Shown one piece after another: positions 16,289-26,101 of a stretch of 64,000 nucleotides of DNA. This stretch comes from Colimorpha sp045639845. GTDB lineage: Bacteria; Bacteroidota; Bacteroidia; Bacteroidales; P3. The stretch's first letter is position 1, and every line of letters starts with the position of its first letter. The stretch spans positions 5,080-69,079 of the forward strand of contig JAZUDW010000107.1 of NCBI GenBank assembly GCA_045639845.1, read 5' to 3'. The notes beneath the pieces are model-generated. The model did no database searches and had not been told where the DNA came from. It saw only the letters and a program-made list of their open reading frames with translations. The translations under genes and the position numbers were made by a program.

Positions 16289-17617
16289 TTATTCCGCACC
16301 CAAACGAGCCTTCCACTTCTCCTGCTCTGCCTTCAAGTCTATCAACGACTTCACCGGAGCTATACCCGCACTGGAATTCTTCTCTATAGCCTTCAGCACA
16401 GCGCCGCCGCCGGTAAAGATGTAGTAATCTTTGCTATCCAAAGCCATAATATAGAGGCCCGGCAGCAATCGCTTCAGTTCCTGCATCGTATCGCCGCCAC
16501 CATACAGTTTCACAGCATGAGGATTGCGGTCTATGATAGTATCCAGACCGATAGTACCCTCATTGAAATGGGGCACATAGCCCATCACGGCATTCACAAA
16601 GATCGTCTTAGCCGAAAGGAACACATCCTGTATCTCCTGCACCTCATACGAACGAGGATCCACATCAAGCACATAATTCAGCTGTGCTCCCTTCTCCAGG
16701 GTGCGTACATCATGTACGCGATACTTACCCTCAATCTTCTCGCCAAAAACATCACTCTCGCAGATAAACGGCAGCTCAACTATCTTCTTTGGGAATTGCG
16801 AAGCATACTCCACAAACTTTGAAGCCTGCTCCACGTCACCCTCCGTGACACCTTTAATATTGATACCGTATTTGGCACATAGATACGCATTGTAAATCAC
16901 ACCGCCCAGCACCAGATAGTCGGCTTTCTGAAGCAGAGAATAGAGCGACTCGATCTTGGTATCGAACTTACTACCCGCCACCACAGCCACAAAAGGCTGT
17001 TTGGCCCTAAACACACGCTCCAGATTCTCGATCTCCTTCTGCATCAAAAAGCCAGCATAGCTGGGCAAGTATTTGGTGATGCCCACCGTCGAGGCATGTG
17101 CCTGCCAAGAACCGAAAGCATCATTCACATATATATCAGCCAAACCCGCTAGTTGGTTCGAGAAGCGTTCATAGTTGGCATCAGTAGCCTCCTCGCCCTT
17201 AAACCAACGAGTATTGGGCAGATAAATCATATCGATCTCATGATTACGCAAACGACGGATCGAATGATTGATATTGCTCTCAATCGAAAGATAGCCCTCC
17301 GAACCATGAGTATAGAAATCAGGCACCTCGATCGAGAGATGAAGCTTATTCTCCAGATATTCCACAATAGGGCGTACCGACGTATCGTCGCTCTGGTTGA
17401 TCGATCCATCTTTCTTATTGCGAGGACGACCCACGTGCGTCATCAAGATGATCTTACCACCTTTCGAAAGAATATAAAACAATGTACCAAAGGTAGCATC
17501 GATACGGTAAGGGTCGTGGATAACACCCGACTTCACAACATTATGATCCACACGAACCAGCACCACCTTATCTTTAAGGTCGGCTTCTTGAATCAATGGT
17601 AGGTCTCTCAATGGCAT
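16289..17617 (-). CDS. pgk: Divergent phosphoglycerate kinase
   Basis: 442 residues. The overall PGK layout is clear: VLVRVDHNVV near residue 25, YRIDATFGTL, ILMTHVGRPR, VNDAFGSWQAHASTVG, AGFLMQKEIENLERV, VAGSKFDTKI and the C-terminal GGGDTM and TGGGAVLKAIE. Several otherwise invariant motifs are altered: RVDFN is RVDHN, the GGAKVxDK motif is AGSKFDTK, and WNGPMG is VNAVMG. It probably still binds nucleotide and phosphoglycerate but may be a paralogue with altered activity. It begins a three-gene transcript with a good promoter at 17780. Whether it is the only pgk cannot be judged from this window. Confidence 0.85.
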   Translation of the reverse strand: MPLRDLPLIQEADLKDKVVLVRVDHNVVKSGVIHDPYRIDATFGTLFYILSKGGKIILMTHVGRPRNKKDGSINQSDDTSVRPIVEYLENKLHLSIEVPDFYTHGSEGYLSIESNINHSIRRLRNHEIDMIYLPNTRWFKGEEATDANYERFSNQLAGLADIYVNDAFGSWQAHASTVGITKYLPSYAGFLMQKEIENLERVFRAKQPFVAVVAGSKFDTKIESLYSLLQKADYLVLGGVIYNAYLCAKYGINIKGVTEGDVEQASKFVEYASQFPKKIVELPFICESDVFGEKIEGKYRVHDVRTLEKGAQLNYVLDVDPRSYEVQEIQDVFLSAKTIFVNAVMGYVPHFNEGTIGLDTIIDRNPHAVKLYGGGDTMQELKRLLPGLYIMALDSKDYYIFTGGGAVLKAIEKNSSAGIAPVKSLIDLKAEQEKWKARLGAE

Positions 17618-17779
17618 AACAACAAGCTTCTTTTTTTCGGCACCCGCAATAATGCCGCAGCAACATCACGACAGCACCTTTTATTCAACAAAAACGCACC
17701 TGTTTTTTATAGCATAATAATTTAATGCTTAGGATGTTTCGGACGTGCGCTATCAAAAAACATCACACATTAACTTTTG

Positions 17780-17787
17780 CAAAGATA
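17780..17787 (-). promoter_or_regulatory. Promoter -7 box TATCTTTG upstream of pgk
   Basis: The minus strand reads TATCTTTGCA, with TTG 20 bp upstream as a possible -33 element. It lies about 165 bp upstream of the pgk ATG. Confidence 0.65.
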
Positions 17788-17877
17788 CACAAGCCAAACG
17801 AAACGAGCAAGAAGAAAGGAGAAATTTTATCTTTCGGAAAGCCTGTTAGCACAGAAAAAAAACACCATCTCTCCGGA

Positions 17878-20800
17878 TCAAGGTGCTATCGTGCACGATT
17901 CCCCGATAGTCACCTGGGTATTTCCTCCGACCACGCCACCGTTGCCGCCGCCATACACATTCTTCTCCACTTCGGTGTTGCCGTAAATGTTTACCGTAGT
18001 GGAGCCATCGGTTTGGGCAGTATTACCCAGTCCGCCACCAAACACGTGGTTTTTGATCAGTACCTTTTTCGTGTCGCCATCCATGCCACGGGTGGTCACC
18101 ACAGGGTCTCCTACTACAGAAGCCGCACTGCCACCACCATACACAGAGCCATTGATGGTCACCTGATGGTTATATGAATGCTCACCATCTGGACAATCGG
18201 TGTCTATGTTCACCTGAGGGTTGCCCGTCACTATGGCCGTGCCACCCAGTCCGCCACCGAACACATCGCCTGTGATCGTGGCATTTCTCACATACACCAC
18301 CGGGTTGCGAGGTGTTTCGTTTGTCCCATAGGGTGCCAGATGGCCGCCACCATATACATTACCCAAAGCGTTGGAACCACAAGTGTTGTTCCAATCCACA
18401 TTGACAGTGATATTGCCATTGATAGCACCGCTATTGTTGTTGCCGCCAAACACGTTGCCGATATTTCCACCCGTGATATTTAGGTTGATATCGCCCGTGA
18501 CATCGGCCTTGTTGGCTCCGCCATACACATTGGCTATCGAACCCTCACCAGTACAGCCGATGGTGATACGGCCGGCATTGGATGCCGCCATGTTGCCTCC
18601 ACCATAGAGGTCGGTCACAGCGATAGGGCACAGATTGTTTTCTCCGAAAGCCTCTGCCTCGACATCCACTATGATAGTACCACCGATAGTTCCTTGACTG
18701 TTGCTGCCGCCATACACCTCGTTGATCGTGCCGCCGTGAAGGATAAGATGCGTATTGTTCGTCACATCGGCAGGAGACGAGGCTCCATTGCCGCCGGCAA
18801 ACACACGGTTTATCAAACCACCCCATATCGTCACCTCGGTATTCGGCACCGTGGCCGCATTGCCACCGCCGAAAACATCCTCTATGCTGTTGTCGCAATT
18901 CTCAACAAGCACCTCGGTATAATCGTTGGCATTGGTAGGAACATAAGCCGCCAGATTACCGCCGCCATACACAGCAGCCACATGGTATGGATGTTCTTGC
19001 GACTCTGTGCCCTTGGATGTAGTAGTCTTAATATCTACAAATACATGACCCTGAGGTGTTCCGTTGAGGTTGTTGCAGCCGAATATCTCACCCAGCACCA
19101 CACTGCCGTTGAGGACAACAGTAGTATTGCCCGTAACATGAGCTTCCACGTTGGTCGTGGCTCCATTGATGCCCACCTTTGAACCAAGGCCGCCACCATA
19201 GGTGCTGTGGAGTTTGCCCCCATTGAGGTTCACCGATGTGTTGCCCACAATATCGGCAAGGGAACCACCACCATACACATCACCGCGCACGGGGCCAGAG
19301 TTGATATCCACTCGTGTATCGCCAACCACCTGGGCTAACTCACCACCGCCATAGACGTCGCCCATGACCTCGTCGTTGGCATCAGCCTCAATATTCACAT
19401 ACGTCGTTCCTGTCACCTTGGCCTTGTCGGGATGGCCCGATTCACCCTTGCCTCCACCGAAAACGTTGCCGTTAACCACATTGCCATCGACCACCTGGCC
19501 CAACACACCGCCGTTGATAGTAATGTTGGTAGTACCATCTACAGCACCCATCTCGCCACCGCCATATACATTGCCGAGGAAGGGATGGCTCGCCGGCAGG
19601 TCGATGGTGATATTGATAGTCGAGGCGTATAGTTCACCAAGGTCAATATCACCAGTAGTAGCAATACGGAGATATTCCTGAGTTGATGTTGAGGCAATAC
19701 CGGCACCACCACCATATATGTTGCCACCGATGGTAGGCCAAAGTTCGTCTGTACCTGTAACGTTGAGATTCACCGAGCCGTTCATCTCTGCTATGTGGTT
19801 GATGGTTTGTCCGTAGTTGTTAGTACTTCCATAGTAATCTTTTGCTCCCTGACTACCGCCATAGACAGAGCCAACTATCATTCCGCCTGATACATTTACA
19901 TTCGATGTACCAAAGACAGAACCCACGCCTTGCATTGTCACACCAGATGGCATACCATTGACAAATCCGCAACCACCACCGTAAATGCTGCCATTGATAG
20001 TGCCGCCAGAGAGGTTCAGTGTAGTAGATGACAGTTCGAGGCTCAACGGAGCGGGAGTGTATCCACCATTGCCATCGGAATTATGTAAGGTGACACTTGC
20101 CAAGGGTGAACCTGCAGGCATACTGCCCCAAGTGCCATACTGCACACCGTTCATAATAGCATCTGTAGCATTGTTGGCATCGGTTGTCGCATATGGAACA
20201 TGCATATCCCACGGGTTAAGTCCGATGACACCACCGGCACCACCTCCATAGATATTGCCTGTCACAATACCGCTCTTCATGTTGATCTCAGTCTGGCCAT
20301 ACATGTACATATCAACAACGGTAGCATCTTTACCATCTTGCACATCACGTCCAAGGCCGCCTGCATAGAGGTTTCCGATAGTGATGTCTTTAAGATCAGC
20401 ATTCTGCTCTACGTTGATTATTGAACGTCCAAAGAATGAAGCGTTAGGCCATTGCCCCCAGTTTCCAGATTTTCCACCAGGTTGGACGAACGTTTTCGAA
20501 CCGTTTGCAGCCGGATTTCCTTGATTACCACCGACAATATATTCCACCTTGCCACCATGTACATTGATCTCATAGTCACCATACATTGAGCCATCCGTCA
20601 GTCCGGCAACAATACAATTGATGTCGCAGGTAAAGGCATCTGTCTTCACCCCTTGATTAGAACCCTGTTCACGTTTGACTGTACCCTCGTTTGGGTTATC
20701 CTTATCAATATCAATATTAATGACCGCCCACACTGGATGTGCTGCAGAACCGAGGATTGTATGGCTTGTATTTCCGCCATTATTAAAGAAAGCTTGAGTG

Positions 20801-23800
20801 AAACGTCCTGCCATAATACGGCCATAGTGGCCCGATTCGATGGTCAAAGTCTGCGGTTTGGACCTAATGGTGTAGGTACTAATGTCTTCCTCATTAAGAT
20901 TGGAAGCTGTCAGCAGAACCGTGAACTCTGGAATATTCTGATCTGCATTAATATTACCATGCCCCTGGCTTAAATTACGGAAATTAGTCATCACCAACCC
21001 CTTGCCAAACCACACACTATTTCCATGGCAATCAAAGAAGTTGTTGTCATCTGTGTTTTTATTGGCTCTAAAAGTAAGATACTCGAATTTGGTATCACCC
21101 TTTACATAGTTGTGGAAACCATTTGTAGTTGATGTATTATTCACACCCGTCTCGCCTGTCTTTACAATTTTGATCACGCCGTTGTAATCCACGCCACCCC
21201 ATTTCCCGGTGAGTGCAGCAGGATTTGTACCTTTACTACGGAAGGCTACATCGGTGCCAGGGTTCAGTATGCCTATTACCACCACATAGTTCTTATCCCA
21301 AGTGCCACCATCTGCCACTGGTTTCAGCAGCAGGTTGGCGTTGTCGATGGTCTTAACTGCAGTCTCGGGGGTCCAGCCGCGGAGGGTAGATCCCACGGCG
21401 TTATCGACACCTCTTGTGCCATCCACAAAGACCACGATGGCGTTGGTGCCGTAGAGCCAGCAACTGATAGGGTCATGGCCATCTACGGTGAGTGTCACTA
21501 GGCAATATACGCCATTGCCAGCAGCCATAATCTGGTCGTTGGTCAGGCTGATTGATGCGTTGCTTCCGACAAGGGGCGTGGTTTTGTCGGATTCGTACCA
21601 TTGGTAGCTGATGCTGATACCGGGATCGGTAGGAACAGGAATATCACCTGGATTGACAGTAAATGTATAACCGGAGGCATCATCGCCCGTACGTTCCATC
21701 ACAGGAACAAAACTGATACCTTCCTCCACAAACATCTCGGCCAACTCTTCGTCTTCCATATAGGTGCCGGCATTGACTCCTTGCATATAGTACATATAAT
21801 AAGGAGCGTATGTGGCATCATTGGTAGTGAATTGCGGATAGATGCCTGTCTTGGTGTTCGAGTTGTTGAGGGTGTAGCCAAGGATGGTTTTCGACTGTTT
21901 CTTGATAACATCAATCTCGTTCTGGATGGTAAAGGTACTGTCATCCACAGTCAGATAGCTGATACCATCAATTACCTCAGGTGTCTTTGTGTAGTTGCGA
22001 GTGCGAGCTGTTTGGTTCAATAACGCAGGCAGCAGACCTATCTTGTAGTCGCTGTAGTACCACGTCTTGCGCTTTGTCCAATCTTCCGTAATAGTAACAT
22101 TCTCGCCAGAATAGTCATCATAGACGTATGTTGTGCCATTGGCCTTGAAAAATATACCGACAATAGGGCCTACGGCAGCATAAGGTGCGTATATCTTACC
22201 CGAGTAAAGCACATGCTCTGGCAGGGAGGAAGGAGCCTCAATACGTCCCAAAATACCACCGATGACGAAACCGTTGTTGTACATATTGTAGTTGCTGCCG
22301 CTCTTAGTGGCAAGAGTGATACTGCTAAAGTCGAAATCAACCTTGGAGATACACTGGTTGACCTCAGATTTGTTGGCTGCTGTCTGCTTGGTATAGCCGA
22401 GGATACCACCAAAGGCATAAGTCATATTGTGTACGAACGTGTGGGTGCCTGTTGAGTGCATCTTACCACTGACAGCACAGTGTTCTATCTTGTTGGGCGT
22501 AGTGGCGATGGGCACGAGTTGACCAGCAATGCCGCCTACATAGACTGCATTGGTGAGGTCGCAGTTGAAGTTTATGTCAAGGTCTGGCAGATCGATGTTA
22601 GAGATAACAGACGGATAGTTGGCTGCACCTGTGACATTGCCAAATGCACCACCAATGTATGAAGCCGCGGTGATGTTACCATTGAAGGTAAGATTGGAAC
22701 CGGTAGTTACTTTCCAATCACGAACCGTAGTTTTATCCACGACACCCGCAAGACCACCGAGATAGCTGCCCGTAGTGATTTGTCCGCCAATGGTCACGCT
22801 GGCAGTGCCGATAGAAATGTCACTGCTCTGGATAGCATTTTCTGTCTGACTTCTACCCAAAAGATAACCTGCAAAACCACCAATCTGGCTACCTGATGCC
22901 ACGTTACCACTTATGGCAACCGATGTTGTACCGGTGATTTCCGTATTGGTGATGTTGATGTAGTTGTTGGTTGCATTGGCTGGCGCTATCTGGCCAGCAA
23001 AGCCGCCGAGAGGACTTGCTATGGATACATTGCCCGTTACACTTGATGCGGTATTGCCTGTGATGGTGATATGATTAATACTCAGCGGAGCACCGGCAGC
23101 ACTTGCGGCATTGCCCACAAAGCCACCCACCTGACTGCCCGTAGTGACAAGATTGCCATTGACAGTGACGATGCTGCTGGTCACGCTCCAAGTGTCAATA
23201 GTGACATTGGTGGAAGCCTGACCCATGAGGCCTATCTTGGAGCCGACTACATTATTGGAGGTAGTGGTACCCGTGGTGATGCTGGCTGTACCTATGGTGA
23301 AGTTAGTGGCCGAAGATGGATAGGAGGCTGCGGCAGTGATGCTACCGATGGCACTGCCGAGATAAGATCCAGCAGTAATATTTCCAGAATGGGTGATGGT
23401 AGCGCTGGTGATGCTCCAGCGATCGAGGTTGCACCCCTGAGCTACAAGTCCTACGAGACCGGCATAGTAACTACCTACAGAGGTATTACCGGAAAGGGTA
23501 ATATTGGTTGTGCCAAGTGAAACATTCTTGGCGGTAATAAGAGCACCTGTTTGGCTTCTGCCTACGAAATAGCCCGAGAAACCACCTATATGGCTGGCAG
23601 CGGTGATGTCGCCACCCACAGAGACGATGGTAGTACCAGCTATGCTTACGCCCTCATTGGTAGCATCATTTCCTCCAATGGTAATCGTCGCGTTGGCACT
23701 GTTGGCATTGGCAAACTGTCCGGCGAAACCGGCAAGTTGGCTTCCGATAGTTATGCCACCAGTGACAGTCACAGCACTGTTGCCCGTGATTTTAATTTTC

Positions 23801-25032
23801 TTGACTATCAGAGGTGCGTTGTTGGCACTGGCCAGGTAACCCACGAAACCGCCTAACTGACTGGCTGTTGTTGTAAGGCTGCCTTTCACTTGCACTGAGG
23901 TATTGGCTATTGTCCAGTTCTCAAGACGCACGTTGGTAGTACATTGACCGATGAAACCTGCTTTGATGGCTTGCATCTCTGCTGTTGACTTGTTGGCCTC
24001 TGTGCCTATAATCACCTGTGCCGTACCGGTGGATGTGACACCTGTGACAGCAGTCTCTTGTGCAGCCACACCAAAAATGCCGCCGACGAACGAGCCGAGA
24101 TTGAGAGCCACATTCGGATTATCCGCATTGTTGTAGGTGAGCGAAGGTGCCGTAACATTCACATTGTCAACCGTACTATAGGTATTGATCTGACCGATGA
24201 CGCCACCGATGAACGAATTCGCAACTGTCACTTTGTTAATCGTCACAGACGGATTGCTGACAGTGAGACCGCTGATAGTAGATACACCTTCAGCAGAGGT
24301 TCCTGCAAACTTACCGATAGCGGCACCAATGAAAGAAGCACCAGCATTGGTTACAGAGACAGTCACAGAAGGGCTAGTCACAGAACAGTTCGTGATGGTA
24401 GAGTTCTTTTGAACCGTTGCGGCCAAAGCTCCAATATAGTTCGTACCCGTGAGATTGGTGTAGCTGACGGTAACGCTGTTGACGTGAACACCCGTAATAG
24501 TTGCATACTGCGCCATGTTGCCCACAAAGGCACTGGTGTATGTTGTCGATCCAAGGTCAACCGCATCGGGTTGGGTGATGGTAACATGGCTGATGGTAAG
24601 GTTTTTCACCTCGGCACGATTATCTGCAGAACCCTGAATAGTACCAAAGAGGGCATTACACTTGTTCGACACTGGCGTGATGGTATAGTTGCTGACAGTC
24701 TTGTTGTTACCATCAAGGTGGCCCTTGAAGGTTTTGGGGGCAGCACCAGCATAGGGCCAATCGTGGCCTCCGAGATCGATGTCGGCATTCAATTTCCAAT
24801 AGGCAGTGCTATTGTGGGCCAATGCGCCGAAAGCCACAAACTTGTTGGGATCGTCGATAATATAGGGATCTGATTCCACACCGGTGCCAGTGATACCAGC
24901 AGCAACAAGGGTGGTATATTGAGTGGTTCCATCCCATACGATAGGGCTTTGTGCCCATGCAATGCCTGTTCCTAATAAAAAGACAACAAGGAGCACCACC
25001 AGGTGCATTTTATAAATATAATATTTATTCAT
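17878..25032 (-). CDS. Giant secreted YGGG-repeat beta-solenoid protein (2384 aa)
   Basis: Signal peptide of about 27 residues ending at AWAQ. Four regions follow. Residues about 30-1080 carry GLUG-like repeats (motifs like GGFVGYLA and GGFAGQ) with Thr/Ser/Val-rich strands. Then comes an Ig-like segment with SYQWYESD and a region with FVDGTRGVDNAVGS. Residues of about 1240-1600 are beta-helix-like. The last ~780 residues are dozens of short units of the type VYGGGNxAxVxGDTxVxI. All of this points to a long beta-solenoid at the cell surface. I see no T9SS C-terminal sorting domain; the protein ends abruptly in a repeat unit. Its second half is homologous to the split pair at 45566-50626. It lies directly downstream of its own promoter. 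Function unknown; adhesin is the natural guess. Confidence 0.85.
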   Translation of the reverse strand: MNKYYIYKMHLVVLLVVFLLGTGIAWAQSPIVWDGTTQYTTLVAAGITGTGVESDPYIIDDPNKFVAFGALAHNSTAYWKLNADIDLGGHDWPYAGAAPKTFKGHLDGNNKTVSNYTITPVSNKCNALFGTIQGSADNRAEVKNLTISHVTITQPDAVDLGSTTYTSAFVGNMAQYATITGVHVNSVTVSYTNLTGTNYIGALAATVQKNSTITNCSVTSPSVTVSVTNAGASFIGAAIGKFAGTSAEGVSTISGLTVSNPSVTINKVTVANSFIGGVIGQINTYSTVDNVNVTAPSLTYNNADNPNVALNLGSFVGGIFGVAAQETAVTGVTSTGTAQVIIGTEANKSTAEMQAIKAGFIGQCTTNVRLENWTIANTSVQVKGSLTTTASQLGGFVGYLASANNAPLIVKKIKITGNSAVTVTGGITIGSQLAGFAGQFANANSANATITIGGNDATNEGVSIAGTTIVSVGGDITAASHIGGFSGYFVGRSQTGALITAKNVSLGTTNITLSGNTSVGSYYAGLVGLVAQGCNLDRWSITSATITHSGNITAGSYLGSAIGSITAAASYPSSATNFTIGTASITTGTTTSNNVVGSKIGLMGQASTNVTIDTWSVTSSIVTVNGNLVTTGSQVGGFVGNAASAAGAPLSINHITITGNTASSVTGNVSIASPLGGFAGQIAPANATNNYINITNTEITGTTSVAISGNVASGSQIGGFAGYLLGRSQTENAIQSSDISIGTASVTIGGQITTGSYLGGLAGVVDKTTVRDWKVTTGSNLTFNGNITAASYIGGAFGNVTGAANYPSVISNIDLPDLDINFNCDLTNAVYVGGIAGQLVPIATTPNKIEHCAVSGKMHSTGTHTFVHNMTYAFGGILGYTKQTAANKSEVNQCISKVDFDFSSITLATKSGSNYNMYNNGFVIGGILGRIEAPSSLPEHVLYSGKIYAPYAAVGPIVGIFFKANGTTYVYDDYSGENVTITEDWTKRKTWYYSDYKIGLLPALLNQTARTRNYTKTPEVIDGISYLTVDDSTFTIQNEIDVIKKQSKTILGYTLNNSNTKTGIYPQFTTNDATYAPYYMYYMQGVNAGTYMEDEELAEMFVEEGISFVPVMERTGDDASGYTFTVNPGDIPVPTDPGISISYQWYESDKTTPLVGSNASISLTNDQIMAAGNGVYCLVTLTVDGHDPISCWLYGTNAIVVFVDGTRGVDNAVGSTLRGWTPETAVKTIDNANLLLKPVADGGTWDKNYVVVIGILNPGTDVAFRSKGTNPAALTGKWGGVDYNGVIKIVKTGETGVNNTSTTNGFHNYVKGDTKFEYLTFRANKNTDDNNFFDCHGNSVWFGKGLVMTNFRNLSQGHGNINADQNIPEFTVLLTASNLNEEDISTYTIRSKPQTLTIESGHYGRIMAGRFTQAFFNNGGNTSHTILGSAAHPVWAVINIDIDKDNPNEGTVKREQGSNQGVKTDAFTCDINCIVAGLTDGSMYGDYEINVHGGKVEYIVGGNQGNPAANGSKTFVQPGGKSGNWGQWPNASFFGRSIINVEQNADLKDITIGNLYAGGLGRDVQDGKDATVVDMYMYGQTEINMKSGIVTGNIYGGGAGGVIGLNPWDMHVPYATTDANNATDAIMNGVQYGTWGSMPAGSPLASVTLHNSDGNGGYTPAPLSLELSSTTLNLSGGTINGSIYGGGCGFVNGMPSGVTMQGVGSVFGTSNVNVSGGMIVGSVYGGSQGAKDYYGSTNNYGQTINHIAEMNGSVNLNVTGTDELWPTIGGNIYGGGAGIASTSTQEYLRIATTGDIDLGELYASTINITIDLPASHPFLGNVYGGGEMGAVDGTTNITINGGVLGQVVDGNVVNGNVFGGGKGESGHPDKAKVTGTTYVNIEADANDEVMGDVYGGGELAQVVGDTRVDINSGPVRGDVYGGGSLADIVGNTSVNLNGGKLHSTYGGGLGSKVGINGATTNVEAHVTGNTTVVLNGSVVLGEIFGCNNLNGTPQGHVFVDIKTTTSKGTESQEHPYHVAAVYGGGNLAAYVPTNANDYTEVLVENCDNSIEDVFGGGNAATVPNTEVTIWGGLINRVFAGGNGASSPADVTNNTHLILHGGTINEVYGGSNSQGTIGGTIIVDVEAEAFGENNLCPIAVTDLYGGGNMAASNAGRITIGCTGEGSIANVYGGANKADVTGDINLNITGGNIGNVFGGNNNSGAINGNITVNVDWNNTCGSNALGNVYGGGHLAPYGTNETPRNPVVYVRNATITGDVFGGGLGGTAIVTGNPQVNIDTDCPDGEHSYNHQVTINGSVYGGGSAASVVGDPVVTTRGMDGDTKKVLIKNHVFGGGLGNTAQTDGSTTVNIYGNTEVEKNVYGGGNGGVVGGNTQVTIGESCTIAP

Positions 25033-25164
25033 ATCACTTTCTTTTCATCAAAAAGGCCATCTAAATATCTTTGCCAACAACCTATCTCACATCCATTATA
25101 TCACTATAAATCACGTCAAAAAAAAACGCAATTCACATGAATCAATTCAATATTTTTTCAAATG

Positions 25165-25172
25165 CAAATATA
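25165..25172 (-). promoter_or_regulatory. Promoter of the giant repeat protein gene
   Basis: TATATTTG on the minus strand, with TTG exactly 19 bp upstream (25192-25194), a good match to the Bacteroidota -33/-7 arrangement, 133 bp before the ATG. Confidence 0.7.
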
Positions 25173-25282
25173 CAAAAAAAATACCATTCACCAATCTTTT
25201 TTGAGTAATATGATGACGACAAATTGTGTCAAAAAAAAAACGAAAAAAAAGTAGAAGTTGTGAATATAAGATACCGTCAAAG

Positions 25283-25349
25283 GATTATCTGCATGTAGGT
25301 GATTACTTGATTTTGCCACACCCACCATGGCTATTTGAACAATAATCTA
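25283..25349 (+). repeat. Dispersed 65-bp repeat, copy B
   Basis: Contains GATTATCTGCATGTAGGTGA then TTGATTTTGCCACAC and TTTGAAC in the order seen in copies at 2004, 28602 and 51142. It sits 250 bp upstream of the giant repeat protein gene. Confidence 0.65.
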
Positions 25350-25529
25350 ACGACTATAAGACATATTGGTTCAACCATACAGATGGAAAACGCGAAGGGG
25401 ATAGACCCATAGTAGAAATGGGGATAGTGCGGGATGCCAGCACCGCTTTGCGGATAATCATTGTATTTCATCATAAATCAATCAAATAATCATTTTTCTT
25501 TCACTTTTTCCTTTCTATCCTCATTGATG

Positions 25530-25659
25530 GACAGTGCCACAAGTGACACTCTTTTTAAAAATAATACGCGAGGGTATTTATTGACCACATCGACGAACTA
25601 TTCAATAAACAAACCCGCGCGTATAGTTTATGTTTTAGACCGTCACTTGTGGCACTGTC
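25530..25659. repeat. 130-bp nested inverted-repeat element
   Basis: Outer arms are an 18-bp perfect inverted repeat, GACAGTGCCACAAGTGAC at 25530-25547 and its complement at 25642-25659. Inside lies a second pair, ATACGCG...TTTATTGA (25564-25584) against TCAATAAA...CGCGTAT (25602-25624), around a 17-nt loop. The whole can fold as one long hairpin; MITE, structured RNA or invertible segment are all possible. Confidence 0.7.
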
Positions 25660-25821
25660 TCCACTGTCGGATGCCGTTCCGATAATACAGAATTATGCCA
25701 CTTGTATTGGACATACTGTTAGCCACAATAAAAGCGAGGGGGTAACGTTATTTAACAAATACCAACCAAGAGGGCATCCTCCCTTGGAGGCAATCTTCAA
25801 CCACCCATGTAGGATAGCTCT

Positions 25822-25856
25822 GCCCTCGGAGTGCCTTCGGAGTGCCTTCGGAGTGG
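25822..25856 (+). repeat. Short tandem repeat GGAGTGCCTTC
   Basis: Three head-to-tail copies of an 11-bp unit (GGAGTGCCTTC, last copy diverging), followed by GTCTCGTCCCAGAC. A related GC-rich array lies at 51060-51096 on the other strand, also upstream of a YGGG-repeat gene. Confidence 0.6.
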
Positions 25857-26101
25857 TCTCGTCCCAGACACCTCACGGCCACGAGGCCACCAGCAACGCA
25901 TATTGCGAGGAGGCATTGAGCACTTGGAATCGGGAAAGAACGAGATCTGGCAGTCTCTTTTCCCCCATTATTAATCTGACGAATGGGCATGTAGGGTAGT
26001 ATTGTTTGATTTCGAGATCAGAAGAAAATCACTAAAAAACAACATTTGTCCGATCGCCGTTCAACGGTCGCCCCAAATATTCACATAACGCCAACAACAT
26101 T

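Noticed and set aside
25649..25999. 116-codon plus-strand frame upstream of rmuC
   Set aside because: Runs through tandem repeats, has no start signal and no family pattern.
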